Made by a program: the position numbers and the translations under genes. This document shows positions 38,185-51,100 of a stretch of DNA of 64,000 bases, one piece after another. The stretch is from contig JAPEVF010000008.1 in the NCBI GenBank assembly GCA_029747585.1, forward strand, positions 62,001 through 126,000, given 5' to 3'. Source of the DNA: Pleurotus djamor (Eukaryota; Basidiomycota; Agaricomycetes; Agaricales; Pleurotaceae). Each line of letters opens with the position of its first letter. Positions within the stretch are counted from its first letter, which is position 1. The notes below the pieces were generated by a model. The model saw nothing but the letters and a program-made list of their open reading frames with translations, was not told the origin of the DNA and did not search any database.

Positions 38185-39623
38185 ATGTCGCTCATCGGTC
38201 AGAAAAACAAAAGGGGGCCTCTCNAAAGGCGGCGCAAAGCGAAATGAGAATAACATAATATACGCCCATCCGCTCCCTCTTGTCTTTCCCGATCCACCTC
38301 CAACCAAAACGCGATCTGTGCTCAATCTCCTTGGTCTCTCGCTCCCCATCATAGAAAGGCCTCATTGTGAAGGAGTTCTTGACTTGTCTACGAAATCAGT
38401 ATGGGTAACTGATAAGGCCCACTCGACACTACTCTGGCGCCGAGGCTTCTTCGGAAAAGGCAATCTTTCACGAAGTGAACCAAGTTGGCTCGCTCGACAA
38501 ATTAATATTCGGCGTAGCAAGGGCAAATGTAAATTCTCGATACTTTTCACTAGGCCACGTCCCAATAATTGCTTGCTTAGATATGACATCCGAAGAGCTG
38601 ACCGCGAAACGGCGTGCAGAACGCCAACAATTCAAGCAAGATCGTGCTCAAGCCATCCAAGCCGCATTTGCCCAAGCAGAAGCTACCTTCGAAGCTGAGG
38701 GCAGAGTCGTACCAGTCGCGCTTTCAGGACCCTCAATTCCATCTGCTGCTACTTGGCGCCCAACACCAGCCCCCAATCCCGTAGAAATCCAGTCTGCTCC
38801 GCCCGAACTGGATGAACCTAACGACGATGAGGAGGACCTAGAAGATGTTGAACACTTGCAGTTGACCTTCTCGGAAGCTTGGTTTCTGTTCTGGACAATG
38901 GATTGTCTCACTATCTTGGATGCACAAACGGTAGCTTACTTACTGTCTCCACAATGTTTGTCTCGTAATAATCCATATTCTCTTTTTTGGGCCCAGCTGG
39001 AACCTATGAGTCTGCACGATGTCTGGATAGCGTTTCAANCTGCACATCTAAGCCCTATCTTTNCCCTTGATTTGAAGGCTCAGCTTCAAGAAGCAGCGCA
39101 CTTCGATAACCCATTTCTCGTCAACTACGCCGTATATCATCATTTTCGATCACTTGGATGGGTCGTCAAAGGCGGNNTCAAATTCTGCGTCGACTACCTC
39201 CTTTATAAGCGTGGACCTGTCTTCGCTCATGCCGAGTGCGCGACTGTTCTCACCCTCCCCTCCCGCCAGTCGTTGACGCATTTCTCCCACTAGATTCGCC
39301 ATAGTCGTGTGCCCAGTCTANGAGGACCCAGCAGATCAGGAAACTTCCCCTTTCGAGCTACAAAACGCCTCGCCATTCTCGTGGACATGGCTTAGTACGA
39401 TTAATCGAGTCAATTCAACTCTTCAAAAGGCATGTCTGAACAATCTAGTTTAACTTGAGGTCGGCTAATTTTGGCATGGTAGACTCTGATTCTAACCTAC
39501 GTCACCATCCCCGCGAAGAGTCGGGTNTCTGCAGACGTCTTACGAACACCAGGTTGTTTGGCTCATTACTCCGTCCGAGAGGTCGTCGTCCGCAGGTTTA
39601 TACCGGCCAGAATGCGCGACTAG
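38185..39623 (+). CDS. SEN2: tRNA-splicing endonuclease subunit Sen2
   Basis: Catalytic subunit of the tRNA intron endonuclease that cuts the 5' splice site. The N-terminal part reads NNIIYAHPLPLVFPDPP, VLDLSTKSVWVTDKAHSTLL, then RRGFFGKGNLSRSEPSWLAR; across an intron YMTSEELTAKRRAERQQFKQ. The acidic linker is followed by the catalytic domain: NPFLVNYAVYHHFRSLGWVV, then FCVDYLLYKRGPVFAHAE with the active-site Tyr and His. Later exons read CPVYEDPADQE and ILTYVTIPAKSRVSADVL, the last carrying the active-site Lys region, ending IPARMRD at 39623. The start is uncertain. The only good upstream ATG (38185, MSLIGQKNKRGPL) is one frame off from the body, and an N at 38224 lies exactly at the switch, suggesting a base-call error. 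It is divergent from the dynein gene, 87 bases apart. Confidence 0.88.
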
Positions 39624-39857
39624 GATCCTTTGTTTCATGAGGGTGTCAAACACAGATTCTTGTATAATTATGCTTGGTAAATTACAACTGATTGCAAGAG
39701 CCAATAATGATACCCNAACCACGCCCCCACACCAGAAAGGCACTAACCGTGATGAAATGTGAAAGCATTGACAGAGCAGAAATTGGATCCCCAAACCGGG
39801 AGACATCGAGAAGAAGTGGACGAGCGGACGAGAAACGTAAGAGTGTTGAGGGCCANC

Positions 39858-41846
39858 CTAGACAGCACCTTTGATGCCAACTCTCCGAAAACTGCTTTCA
39901 AAGGATTGACAAAATCTTGGATGGGCTNCTTTGCANTCGATGATCTTGTCNGCGTCTGGACTGTTGGGATTCGAAAAGCACATCGATGCGTATTTGACAA
40001 NGAATCCACGAGCTTCGTCNATGGACTCAAAAGCCAGTTCCTCCGAAACGAACTTGAGCGTCAGCGTTCGATATCTAGAATAATGTCGATTTGAGNNGNG
40101 TGAATACTCAAANGANGAACCACTCACGCTTTCGTCATCACCATCAAAGCCTTCACTCTCTCGCGATCAATGAAGTGGTCCATTATATACGCGCCCATGT
40201 TCTCGGCAGTCTCATACAAAAGGAAGAGAGAATGATAGTTGCCCATTGCTATCGCCCGCTGAACCTCCAAGGCGTGGTGCACCGCTTTGTCGGCTTTCTG
40301 TTGAGGTGTTAGCTGACCTACATAAAGGTTTAACTCTGCGAGAATCAGTCCGTGCTCCAGCATNTCTAATCCTTGAGCCCACCTGTTCGATTGAGACCAT
40401 GCAATAGCATCAAAATCCGATANGCAGTAAACTCCTCGACTTTGCCAGGGATGCCAAGTTCATAGAGCGTTTTCAGTGTGGCTTGACACGCATTGTACTC
40501 GACCATGTCGTTCTGTNAGACGACTANTCAGCATTGGATGTGCGCAACAAGAATAACGGCATACGCTTTCAAGGGCCATCCGAGCATGAATCTCATAGAC
40601 CTCAACGGTGAACTGATTCTTTATCCGCTGGACCTACGCGGAGAGAATCCTGACGGCGTGCTCAAGCCCAAGGCAATTGGGGCACGCACTGTGAGGTCCT
40701 GACGCAAGCTCTTGAACTGGTTGCATATCCACTGGTATGAGACTCTGTCTTTCCACTTCTTCTTGAGAGCGAGGAGCGTTTGCTGTAGAATGGGGTAAGG
40801 ACGTATCGTTTCTGGTTTTGGTTCCTAATGAAGTATGAGCAACTGGTATTCTNAAAAAAACGATAGGCGTACGCTTGTGAGGCGAAGATAGTCCTTGAAG
40901 AGCTCCTGCGATGTGCCAACTATGGTATATTTATCCCAATTTGGAACATTCTGGCATATTGACCGTCAACTCATTGACAGAATGCATACTGCAATGGTGT
41001 ACTGACAGGGTCGACCTCAGGATCGTCAGAATTGGCGAAAGGTGAAGAAGAGCGAGAATTATTGAACAAATGAGAATGGTGAGAATTTGCCTGGATAGAT
41101 GAGTGTATGCCATTTGAGGATTTCTGCTTCTCAAGGTTGTGTTCGCGAGAAAACCGCATCGCCCGTCGATTTAAAGCCTCAGTGTCATTGAAGTCAGGTG
41201 TTGTGGCATACGATGATTTCAGAGCTGCTTTCTTCGCTTTCTTGGTACTCGGTGGGGTCGCATCGCTGTCGATTGAGGAGTTAAGAGAGAATAGCTCAGT
41301 TAGGAATGTGGTTCACCTCTTGCGTTTGAGAGTGAGGTTGGCAAGGTTGGGCAAGGGCTTCGGTTGCAGACTGGGTAGTATTAGATTATGATAGCGAACG
41401 GATCCAATCCAACAAGACCTTTTCAGTTGAATGGCAGCCCAGTCGGTGGTCCAGAGCGTCCGTGCGGCGAAGTGTTCAGCAATTACCTGTCTCAATTCAG
41501 CTTGTGCTTCAGTCCTATTGGCGTCCGTCATTTGCCCCAGGCATTTTGCGACCCAATCCCTAGTGAAACCTTCAGTCGATGGCGACAGTTATGAAGAGCG
41601 CCGTCAATATACTTGAGTTGTGGTGGCCAAGATTCTGACGACATATTGGAATCAGCGGAGAGCGTAGGAGTCGTGTAGAGAGTGCGGAGGAAGAACAGAG
41701 AAGCCCTCGACAATGAGTTGTGGCCATGTGCAACTTGTCATTCCCACGGGCACGGACTTGACGGAGCGCTCGCCAACCACTTGGGCGCTTGTAGAAACTT
41801 GAGAAATTTCAATCCACTGAGCAACCACTGAGGCCTCTTTCTTCAT
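39858..41846 (-). CDS. SAC3/GANP-domain protein, Thp3/LENG8-like
   Basis: Nuclear protein of the SAC3/GANP/Thp3 family, linked to transcription elongation and mRNA processing or export (yeast Thp3 with Csn12). Recognisable exons on minus: QMTDANRTEAQAELRQVIAE and RTLWTTDWAAIQLK (about 41520-41430); a Ser/His-rich linker near 41130-41000; YTIVGTSQELFKDYLRLTS (about 40920); IRPYPILQQTLLALKKKWKD; YQWICNQFKSLRQDLTVR; LEHGLILAELNLYVGQLTPQ (about 40350); AIAMGNYHSLFLLYETAENM; then LTLKFVSEELAFES and DCKAAHPRFCQSF of the PCI-like C-terminus, ending at 39858. The 5' start (MKKEASVVAQW at 41846) is the least sure part, as it leaves only 19 bases before the divergent AATF start. The stop is also provisional. 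N bases fall in the C-terminal exons. Confidence 0.8.
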
Positions 41847-41865
41847 TGTTTCTTCGCCAACGGCG

Positions 41866-43885
41866 ATGGCTCGTCCGTGACCTATCCTATTCTTTCAATT
41901 GCATCCTTCTCATGTGATTTCGCTTCACAGGTTTATCTCTTTCCCAGCAGATTGCTTTGCTGGATGACACTATTCCTGTCGGTAAGCCATGTCTTGAGAC
42001 ATCGCGCTCTGGGCTGCCCTGAACCGAAATTCAATAATCGGTAGACTACGATCCAGAGGACGTTCAACACGGCCTCGATCCAGAGGATGCTTTGGAGAAA
42101 CTAGACGCTACAAACAACTCTGCAGCACGAGAGCACTACATAGATGTGGGGTGAGCTAAACACGAATTGCCTATTTTCCAGAACTGACACCGTCCGCCAG
42201 GCCAAGTTCCCTGCGCAAACTTCATCATAGTGTCTCCGACCCAAAATATGATGGAGTAAAGACCAGCAGGCAGCAACTGTACGACGACTCCGATGATGCT
42301 CCCAGTACCGACGAGTCTGACGTTGATGAAGATGCTGAGCTTGGGGACGATGTCGATCACGAAGTCCCGAGCTCAAAGACGGATGAACCTCCTTTCGACC
42401 ATACAGATACGCAAAACAATTTGAGCCGACCGACATCACCGAAACCCATTGAAAATGACAACGCAGACATGACATCTGTACTTCAACAGACTCGAGACAA
42501 TGATCGACGGAAAGGCAAGGCTATTCGCCAGCAACTTGTATGTTGTCCACATTCTCTTCCAAGCACAGAACTCAGGCAGCCACCAGGCCCTATGGGACTC
42601 GCTCCTAGATTCGCGAATTAAACTCCAAAAGGCCGTTGTATCATCAAATCAACTTCCCACGGTGCGTTGTATTCAGTGCGTATTGGTGGAATGATATTCA
42701 ACTCCTGAGTAGCCTTCAGTAATTCAGCCAGCGATATCAAGTGACGATCAACTACGTTCATCTCTAAACGATTTACTGGAACAAGCCGTTCTCCTTTCTG
42801 ATGAACTCTCCCAATTGCAAATAGTTCGTCTCCGTCTCAACTTATCGGTGTCTGCTTTCGCTGACAGGCGCATAGGACCTTCTCCATGCAAACACCGATA
42901 CAATAGTTCCTCCACGGAAACGAAGAAGGACTGACCTTGTGATCGAGTCTTCTAACTTCGATGAATGGCTTGAAGAAGCATCCCAGGACGCTGTTGTCCT
43001 TGAAAACGCGTAAGCTTTCTCCCTCCATGATAATCCCTTTATTCTGACCGCTTGTAGAGTTCACCCGTACCAATTACAAACACTATCCAAATGGTCTTCT
43101 AAGATCCAGGCCGTTGCTCCCTCCGTCCTCTTGCCTTCCACCCGAAATGCTTTCTCCAAAAATCGACAAAACATCAAGTCCGTGGTCCAGCTCATCGACG
43201 ATACCCTGACGACCGACCGTGAAAAACTACTGAACCGCACTCAGACACGACGAACCAAGGGTGCCCGTCTAGGACCAACGCTTTCGATTCCTAGCGGTCA
43301 CACAGGCAAGGGATCCCTCGAAGTAGTCGAGGACGGTGATGCTATCGATACCGAACTATTCGACGATACTGATTTCTATCAGCAACTTCTTCGCGATATC
43401 ATCGATTCACGCGGCAACACATCGGCAACGGAGGATTGGTTGACCATCCAAAAACAGAAGAAGGCCAAGAAGAAAGTCGACACCAAAGCAAGTAAGGGTC
43501 GTAAGTTGCGGTGCGTTCGCCCTTCTCTTGTCGAACCTCTTGTCCAAGAGCGCTCAGCGCTCAGCCGTCTCGCCGAATGTTTTACACGGACGTGTGATGA
43601 TCCGCTAGCGACCCAACCCTTCCTGTGTATACTGAGTATTCTGATATCCTGCCGAACAGGTACGAAGTGCACGAAAAAATGCAGAACTTTATGGTTCCCG
43701 TGCCTGTTCCAGGCTCGTGGCATGACGAGCAGATGGATGAACTTTTCGCTTCTTTGCTCGGCAAAGGGTTTTCCCATCATGACGCTAGTGGCCCGATTGA
43801 CGTTGACGTCGATGAGGAAGCCGGGCAACAACTTCAGGAACAGGCCGACGCTTCATTGAAAGGGGGGTTTAAAGTTTTTGGATGA
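41866..43885 (+). CDS. BFR2: Bfr2/AATF (Che-1) family ribosome biogenesis protein
   Basis: Nucleolar factor of the small-subunit processome, needed for early 18S rRNA processing. From ATG 41866 a tiny first exon joins to LSLSQQIALLDDTIPVDYDP. An acidic Asp/Glu-rich region follows (STDESDVDEDAELGDDVDHE). The AATF domain spans about 42480-43090: QQTRDNDRRKGKAIRQQL, LWDSLLDSRIKLQKAVVSSN, LTDLVIESSNFDEWLEEASQ-like context, VHPYQLQTLSKWSSKIQAV. The C-terminal TRAUB domain (about 43330-43780) has DTDFYQQLLRDIIDSRGN, DWLTIQKQKKAKKKVDTKAS, KGRKLRYEVHEKMQNFMVPV and WHDEQMDELFASLLGKGF. It ends GGFKVFG at 43885. Domain order and length fit the family. About five short introns. Confidence 0.92.
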
Positions 43886-44544
43886 TGCGTAACATTAGAA
43901 GGTGCATGTCATACAACCGTGTATCTATGATTCATGTATGCAGGTACAGAAGTCTAAAATGAAGCACGATGCTTCCTCTAGGCACGCGGTTTAAGTTTAG
44001 ATGTACGAAGTGTGTGCAGATCAAAAGAGGCCATAGGGNAAAAAAACCACGAGAGCAAACTCTCGGAGGTGAAGTAGATCTTGAATACACGAAGTCAACG
44101 AGTAAGGACAGGAGTAACAGTAAGGACGGGATTAGTAGTAAAGACAGGACGGCGGAATTTACAAGTCCAAAATTAAAGGCAGGCAGTTAAAGGATGAATG
44201 GAAGGCAGCCATAGAGAAAACGGTAGCAACGGATCGAGGAGTAGAGAATGGGCGGAAAAGGGCGGACGATGGACACAGCAGACAGCAGGAATGTTGAAGG
44301 AGCGACAAGTGACGTATACGTAGGGGATTTATTTCATCAGAACAGCACCAGACATACTCTCCCGTGGCAGATGGATGGTAATGGTAATAGGCTATTAAAC
44401 AGTCCTCGTGATTATTCATGAAAAAATGCAGTCCGAGCAAGAAATGGCAAGCAGGAGTAGTGAACCATGAGCAAGGGTATGTGCAACAAATGAGACCGTA
44501 AACAAAACAATGCGTGGTATGGTGAGAAGAAAAACAAGGGAAAT
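43886..44544. other. Convergent intergenic region
   Basis: 3' flanks of BFR2 (plus) and the GT2 gene (minus). Around 44095-44155 there is an imprecise purine-rich repeat of AGTAAGGACAGG-like units. No gene is recognised. Confidence 0.5.
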
Positions 44545-47500
44545 CTAGTAGGTGTCCAACAAAATCCGGACGATGAAGAGGGGAACAACAACAATCAGTA
44601 AGAAAATATCATCAACCATGGGTTGAGGACGATCTGCGAACGATTATCAGAAGACAGGCTATGCAGCATGGAAAGGTACACATACCGGGTAGAGGACATG
44701 ACATGCAACGTTCAAACTGGTAACAAAGAGACGAACAGTCAGCAACGGGATCAACAAAAGGAACGACAACAATGAGTACGCACGCAAGTGGCAGTATAAC
44801 GGCCCAGGCTTCGCCCGTGATTTGCCATTCTTGCGGAACAACATCCGTGCTCACGATGACCATACCCGTAATCAGGATAGTGCAAAGAGTGAAGACAAAC
44901 CAGAAGCGCTTGAAGATCTTTGGCACTTCCTCGAAGAAATTCGAGCGTTCGACTTCCTTCTTGGTGGCACCCCAAGTGATGTTGATGGAGAACAAGTGTG
45001 ACAGAATAGCAATGGACAGGTGAACCGAGAGTCCTCCGAAGAAGATAAAGAAGAAAGGCAGCCATTTGATGTTCTCGAAAAGAGAATCAATCTACAACCG
45101 TCCATCAGCGAGGCTCCATGACGACGTAGAGAACACTTACGATGCTCCTGTGACCCAAACGGTACTCCATGATGGTGAAAGAAATGTTACCCGCCCCCAA
45201 GAAGAGGACGAAACAAGCGAGCCACAGCTCGAATCCACGCATGTAGAAGTTGTCAATGTGGAACTGCATTCCGAGGATGATGTAGTTGAACAATGACATC
45301 GACATAGCCGAGGCAATACCATCTATCAAGAGTGTGAGTATGAAACTGACAAGTGAGCTGATAGCGCTTACAGTAAGAGAACATGTACGCCAACATCGAG
45401 ATTTTGTAGTGAATGGGTGCCGTCGACCACAAGAACCTTCTGATCTGGGGTGCGAAGGGACCTTTCCACAACCAGGTATGGATGGGGTTGAGCAACAGTT
45501 CGTTACATCCGTATGAGTACTTTGTCCAGCGATTGAGTTCATCGTCCGCCGTCAAGGACACACCCTCCTTGAATCCCTTGTTGCTGTAGGTCGCCCAGCG
45601 AACGATGTAACCTTGGAGCTGCACGCGCATAGCCATGTCGAAGTCCTCCGAGACGTGTTCCTCGGACCAGTACTTCTTCTGTCCATCCTTATCAGTGAAT
45701 GCAGCCGCTTGCATAGCAGACCAACGGAGGAAAGCATTGTGACCGACAAAGGGAGCTATTTCGCCGTTAGCACAAGCCATGGTGATCGACTGGTTGACGC
45801 GACGTGTGAAGTACGCGATGGCATTCTCGAAGTAATGATGGGCGACAAGCATGGCATCGGATTCATGTTGGATGATAGCGACTTCCTGGCAGAGAGCGAG
45901 TTCACGAGCAGCATCACGAAGGCAGTCTTCTGGGACCTGGGTGTCCGAATCGACGAGGAGGATAATTTCACCAATACGGAGTGACTTTGCACCAGCAGCC
46001 CAAGCCTGTCCATTTGTTTCTGCGCAGGCCTGTTGCAACGCCTTCTCCTCGAGGTCGGGGTCAAACGTGTAGGCGAACTGGTCGTCGAACGGANTTAACA
46101 GCGGAAGAGGTGGTACCAGTCGTGGGAGTCGCTGTGCCAGGATTGGCAGGGGAGACGGCACGTGCCTCGGCCACCAGCATCTCTTGAATGATCTCCTCCA
46201 TGCGCTCAGCAACCTTCAGGCAGAAGTTCATGTTCGAGGCCTTCTTGAACCGACCGGCTCGCTTGAAACCATCCTTCTCGTTGGAATGCCCAGGTCGCGA
46301 CACCCAACCAATTCTGTGCTTGGCGTAGAAAGCTTGACGAGCTGCTCGGTCCTCTTCGCTGATCAACTGCATACCATCGTCGCAAATGAAGATTGACGCG
46401 GTGCCTCCCTGACGAGAGTAGGTGACCATCGCCTTTTGCAATGAATAGACGGAAGGAGCTATGGTTTCCGTCAACGACTCCTTGTAAACCGGCATCTGGA
46501 TGGTGACATGCGGCAGTATGTGACTTTCGGGGTTGCTGGGATCGATGTGAGGGGGTGGTGGTGGAATAGCTGAGAAGTACCGCGAGTTCTCGTGACATTG
46601 CGCGACGGGGCCGATGACCTGGGATATGGAGCCGATGAGGGAGATACAAAAGAATAGGGAGACGAAGAAGAACAGGGGAGCCGTGACAAGGAGCGCGAAA
46701 CGGGTTGGGTCATTGTCCAGTTTGTATTCCGCAAGGAGTGTTCCTTAACAAGACGTAAGCCCGATACGCTCTTGCAAACTAGGAAAGTCAAATACTTACG
46801 AACACCGGTGCCGACGAAGAAGATGGCCAGACCGACTGCGAGACCATCGTATATAGGACCATAGACACGGATGGGTCTCAGGTCTCGTTTCGGATCGATC
46901 TTTTCGTCGGCCATACCCTTCTCAGCGAGGTTGACATCGCTCTTCTCATTGAGCTCGAGTGGTGGTATGGGATAGTTTGCCACCGAGGAGGCAGCCGCCT
47001 CTGAGGGAGTCGAAGAATGGTGACCGGCGCGGGCAATGGGGTTCCGGGCACACCGGGTACACCAGGGACGGGAGGCATACCGACAGGACCGAACCTCGGT
47101 GATGACGCCATGGAAGGTGCCAAACTCGAAGGTCGCGTTGAAGAGTGGGACCCCCACACAAGCTTCAGCAACCTTTGCTCGAAATCCTTCGCAGAGTCAA
47201 TAATGTCGTCTGTTCGGTCTGACCAGATGATGAGTGCTCGTTCATCGCGCTAAAGAATTTCTGTGAGCCCAAGTTCTCGCGAGAAAAGCTGTCTGCTTAC
47301 CACGAAAGCAGCACCCTGGCCTTTCTCGACGTAGGGAAGGTCGCCGGTGGTCTCGATGACCTGAATTCGAAACTCGGCATCAATGAAGAGCGATGTTTGG
47401 TTCGGACGACTATGTACCAAGTTAGCTCGAAGAAAAGCGACGCGAGCTCAAGTACATACAGAGTGAGGACAGCCGCCTGAACAGTGGCGCTTCTCAGCTT

Positions 47501-47713
47501 GACGGCGACCTCTGGGTTGAGTCCAATGACGGCCGACTCAAAAGTAGAGAGGGTGGGGTCATTGTATGGGAAAGTACGAAATATGCCTGCATGTTGGTCT
47601 GTGCGCAGGCAAACACCTGTGGAATGGTGGCCATTAAAGAAGGAGTATGTCTGTGTCTGGGTATAGATGTGCTGCAAAATTGCGTCGTAAGCGTCGAGGG
47701 GAACGTCCGCCAT
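44545..47713 (-). CDS. GT2 family cellulose-synthase-like membrane glycosyltransferase
   Basis: Processive inverting polysaccharide synthase of the plasma membrane, using a UDP-sugar; the product is unknown. It starts MADVPLDAYDAILQHIYTQT at 47713. The N-terminal cytosolic domain has GQGAAFVRDERALIIWSDRT. Two TM helices follow, DGLAVGLAIFFVGTGVRKYL and LLVTAPLFFFVSLFFCISLI. The catalytic domain reads TIQMPVYKESLTETIAPSVY, FICDDGMQLI, EIILLVDSDTQVPED (DxD), EEHVSEDFDMAMRVQLQGY (general base ED), and ELNRWTKYSYGCNELLL at the position of the QxxRW motif, here with Glu-Leu-Asn before RW. C-terminal helices include SMLAYMFSYYGIASAMSMSL and GFELWLACFVLFLGAGNISF, ending FIVRILLDTY at 44545. It resembles the celA-like GT2 group of filamentous fungi rather than chitin synthases. 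It is divergent from a GH16 gene. Confidence 0.85.
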
Positions 47714-47721
47714 TGTTCCGA

Positions 47722-47746
47722 GGAGGGAGGGGGAGGGAGGGAGGGA
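47722..47746. repeat. G-quadruplex-forming tract next to the GT2 start codon
   Basis: The plus strand has five G runs of three or more separated by single A bases (47725-47745). The tract lies 9-33 bases from the GT2 ATG and is C-rich in that gene's mRNA sense. It fits a canonical G4 pattern on the template strand. A regulatory effect is inferred. Confidence 0.6.
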
Positions 47747-48155
47747 GAGAGTGGACGGGTGCGATGGCTAAAGCACGACCCAAGTAGCCTTAAGGTGCGT
47801 TGGGATGAGAGGGCGATTAGAGTGGGAACACGAGGAAATTAGTTTCTTATCATCCTGGTCGAGTGTTGTAAGTCCAACCCTGCCGGCCATTTCCCAACTG
47901 ATTCGGTTCATTTCGACCGCACAAGACTCGATCGAGTTCCCAATTCAGATCCAGGCACGTCCGATCCTCTTCTCAATCGGGTAAGCGGGATCTTCGATTT
48001 ATATCCGAGCCTGACATCACTCACACAGTCACACGCAAAACAAGACAACATTCGGAGGCTCAGACCAGCCACCCTCATCCTCGTTTCCCCTCCCTCTTCT
48101 TAACCTCTCGCTTTCCTTGTCGCTCCTTCCACTACCACATCCACCTCGACTCCTC
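47747..48155. promoter_or_regulatory. Shared divergent promoter of GT2 and GH16 genes
   Basis: About 440 bases separate the two start codons, so both promoters must lie here. A TTTATATCC at 47998-48006 could serve the GH16 gene about 150 bases downstream. A pyrimidine-rich block covers 48060-48150. No other motif is certain. Confidence 0.5.
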
Positions 48156-51100
48156 ATGGCCACTCCCAATAATGGTGGAGGGTCTACCTTCACTCGCAAC
48201 TCCTCCATGACTGGTATCTCCTCCATTGGCCAAGCCTCGGGGTCTCGCCCTCTTTCGACTCCCGTATACAGGAGGCGCATAGCCCAGCCAAACAGTGTCA
48301 ACCAGTCAGCCCTTCGCCTTGCCTCCGAGGAAGCTCGAGAGAAGCACAGAAAGGATCCCTGGCAGCGTGCCAGTTACTGGATAACAGTCTTCTGTGCATC
48401 CCTAGGAATCGTCGGCAGTGTCCTTCTCTGCTACTTTGATCTCAAAGCCCTTCCCAACGTCGGAAACCTGTGCGTCTTCTATGATCATCATATCAGATGA
48501 TGCAATGACTTACCACGCCCATCGCAGTTGCATGGTTCTGGAGGACAACTTTGACACGCTTGATACGTCTGTCTGGTTCAGAGAAGTCCAAATTGGTGGT
48601 TTTGGCAACAATGAGTTTGACTGGACAACCGCCGATGACGAGAATGCCTACACCGAGAATGGAGTGCTTTACATCGTCCCGACTCTCACGGAAGACAGGC
48701 TCGGTCGTGATGCCATTTTCGATGGGTGAGTTTTTGCCTACGATCATACTGCTCCTGTGCGAGCGATCTCTGCCTGAAATCATCGCGTTGGCAAGGCCAA
48801 TTTCTGACTTTGACGCGTTGTACTGATTGATTATGGATCGCTCTCCAATTTGATGACATCGCATCATCTCGCTTCCTTGTTCTGCGGTTCACATCACGTC
48901 GCGTTCTGCCCGTACTGACTTCCTTGTTTCTCACAGACACAACCTGACACTCTCGGATTGTACTGCCGCGAACTTCACGTCATGCACAATCACCTCGAAT
49001 GCATCCACCGGGGCTGTTCTCCCTCCTGTCCGATCAGCCCGTCTTACAACCAAGGAGTCTCGTAACATCCAATTTGGTCGCGTTGAGATTCGTGCGCGCA
49101 TGCCTCGCGGCGACTGGCTCTGGCCTGCTCTCTGGATGATGCCTGTCAATGAGACGTATGGTCCTTGGCCCGCCAGTGGTGAAATTGATATCATCGAAGC
49201 TCGCGGAAACTCGCCCAATGACTATCCTTACCAGTGAGTTGTTTTCCCAAGCCGTCTATTTGTGCCCTTTGCTAATTTGCGTGTTTTCGTAAGGCCTCGC
49301 AACTACGTTTCCTCCGCGCTGAACTGGGGTCCCCTCACGAGCTTGAACAGGTACTGGAAAACTCGGGGATGGTCTTTCGAACGCCACAACTCCTTCGACA
49401 AAGATTTCCACACCTACGTTTTGGAATGGACACAGGACTTCCTCTGGGTTTACGTCGACTCCCGCATCACGCGTACAATCGATCTCCGGTTCAACATTCC
49501 CTTCTTCGATCGAGGTGACTTCCCGAAGACCATCATCAATGGAACTGAAGAGATCGTCTTGAAGAACCCTTGGGAGGGTCGAAGCAACGCCGCGCCGTTC
49601 GATCATCCCTTCTACTTGATCATGAATGTCGCTGTCGGAGGGTGAGTGCAAATTTCATGATTCATTTGTCTCCCTATCTCTTTCCTTCCTTCTTTTCTCG
49701 CGATATGACACAATTTGTGGCTATCGCACTGCTTCTCTATGTCTGGAACGAGGCTTCTCGCTCCGCTATTCCGTCATATCGTGTTCTTTTCGCTTCCGTC
49801 CGTCTCCCTGCTTTAACTTCGAAATTTTCTTATCGAGACACGACGACGGCGTTGTGTTTGCTTCATTACCTCACACTTATCGCCGCCCGCTCCAATCTGC
49901 GTTCGGTTTTATGTTTCTTATCTTTGTTTCCCTCATTTTATTTCTCACACCACGCCATTTGCCATCATTTGGCCGCACATTCGTTATGCAACGTTATTGC
50001 GCTTTACGAATGGTGTGCGCCATATTGGGTGTGCCTGTTTCGCTTGATGCTTTTTTTTATCTTTGTTCTGTTGCCTCGTCCACTTCCTCCTATCCGCTCC
50101 TGATGCCGCATGCAATCAATTGGAGGGCTAACTCAAATGTTGTACCTCGCCTTTAATTTGGTCTGGGAAGCATTGAGATAGCTGGTTCGCCGTTGAATGC
50201 TAGCGGCTCGTCTTTATCGGAGTTCATTCCGTTGGGCATGGCCGTAGTCGCGCGTCTTGATAAATTCGATGTGCTGGCACATCCTATTTTGGCGCCCTCT
50301 ATCTTGGATGGACTTGTTCAAACTTTGGCGCATTGGTCTGTCCAATAGTTTGAGAGGTTGCATTGGTACCTTTTTGGTCTTGTTTTGGTGGGCTTTGATA
50401 GTCTCAAGCCAGACTTCCCGCTAGAGCATACACTTTAACTGGTGCTTATGCTAATCTGCTTGATGGCTTCGATCGCGGAGTTCCTTGGCTCGTCCACCAC
50501 TCTTGCGCGCCCGACGTCATCCTGGCGCTTGTTTTGTTCCTCGACCGACCCTTCGCCAAATTTTCTCTTCTTTTTCCATCGTATCTTGCCGAGTCCGCTG
50601 TGCATCAATTTAACCTTTAATTCGGGTGCAATCTTCTTGTTGGCACATCCACAGCCTCGCGTTCTTGGGTTCGTTCTTTGATTTGTCCGCTGTTTGCATT
50701 CTACTTTCTCGCGGTGATCACACTGTCGTCTTGGCTATCTTTCGTTATCATTTCCCATTGCCTTTCTATTTAAAAAGTGTATCATCGTGTTCGAGGCCTT
50801 GTTTCCTCAACTCGATCAACGCCTCCGGCAACCCAAACGCTTTGACGTCTGACACTAGCATCGCTCATGGCGACCTCGTGCATTCCGGCGAAGTCGTCCG
50901 CCTATCCCCTTCATCCATTCTTATCCTCTGCGCCCGTGCAATGAACACCTCATACTGACATCGGTCTCTGTTATTAGGACAAACGGATGGTTCCCTGATG
51001 GTGTTGGAGGCAAGCCATGGCTGGATCAATCAACCAGTGAGTAATTTCCTCCCGCGACATGCATCACTCTTCCTCTGCCATCCAATATGCTTTCTGTGCT

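Noticed and set aside
49626..50156. Two overlapping 176-codon plus-strand frames
   Set aside because: They sit inside the long GH16 intron and are open only because the sequence is T/C-rich; no domain is seen.
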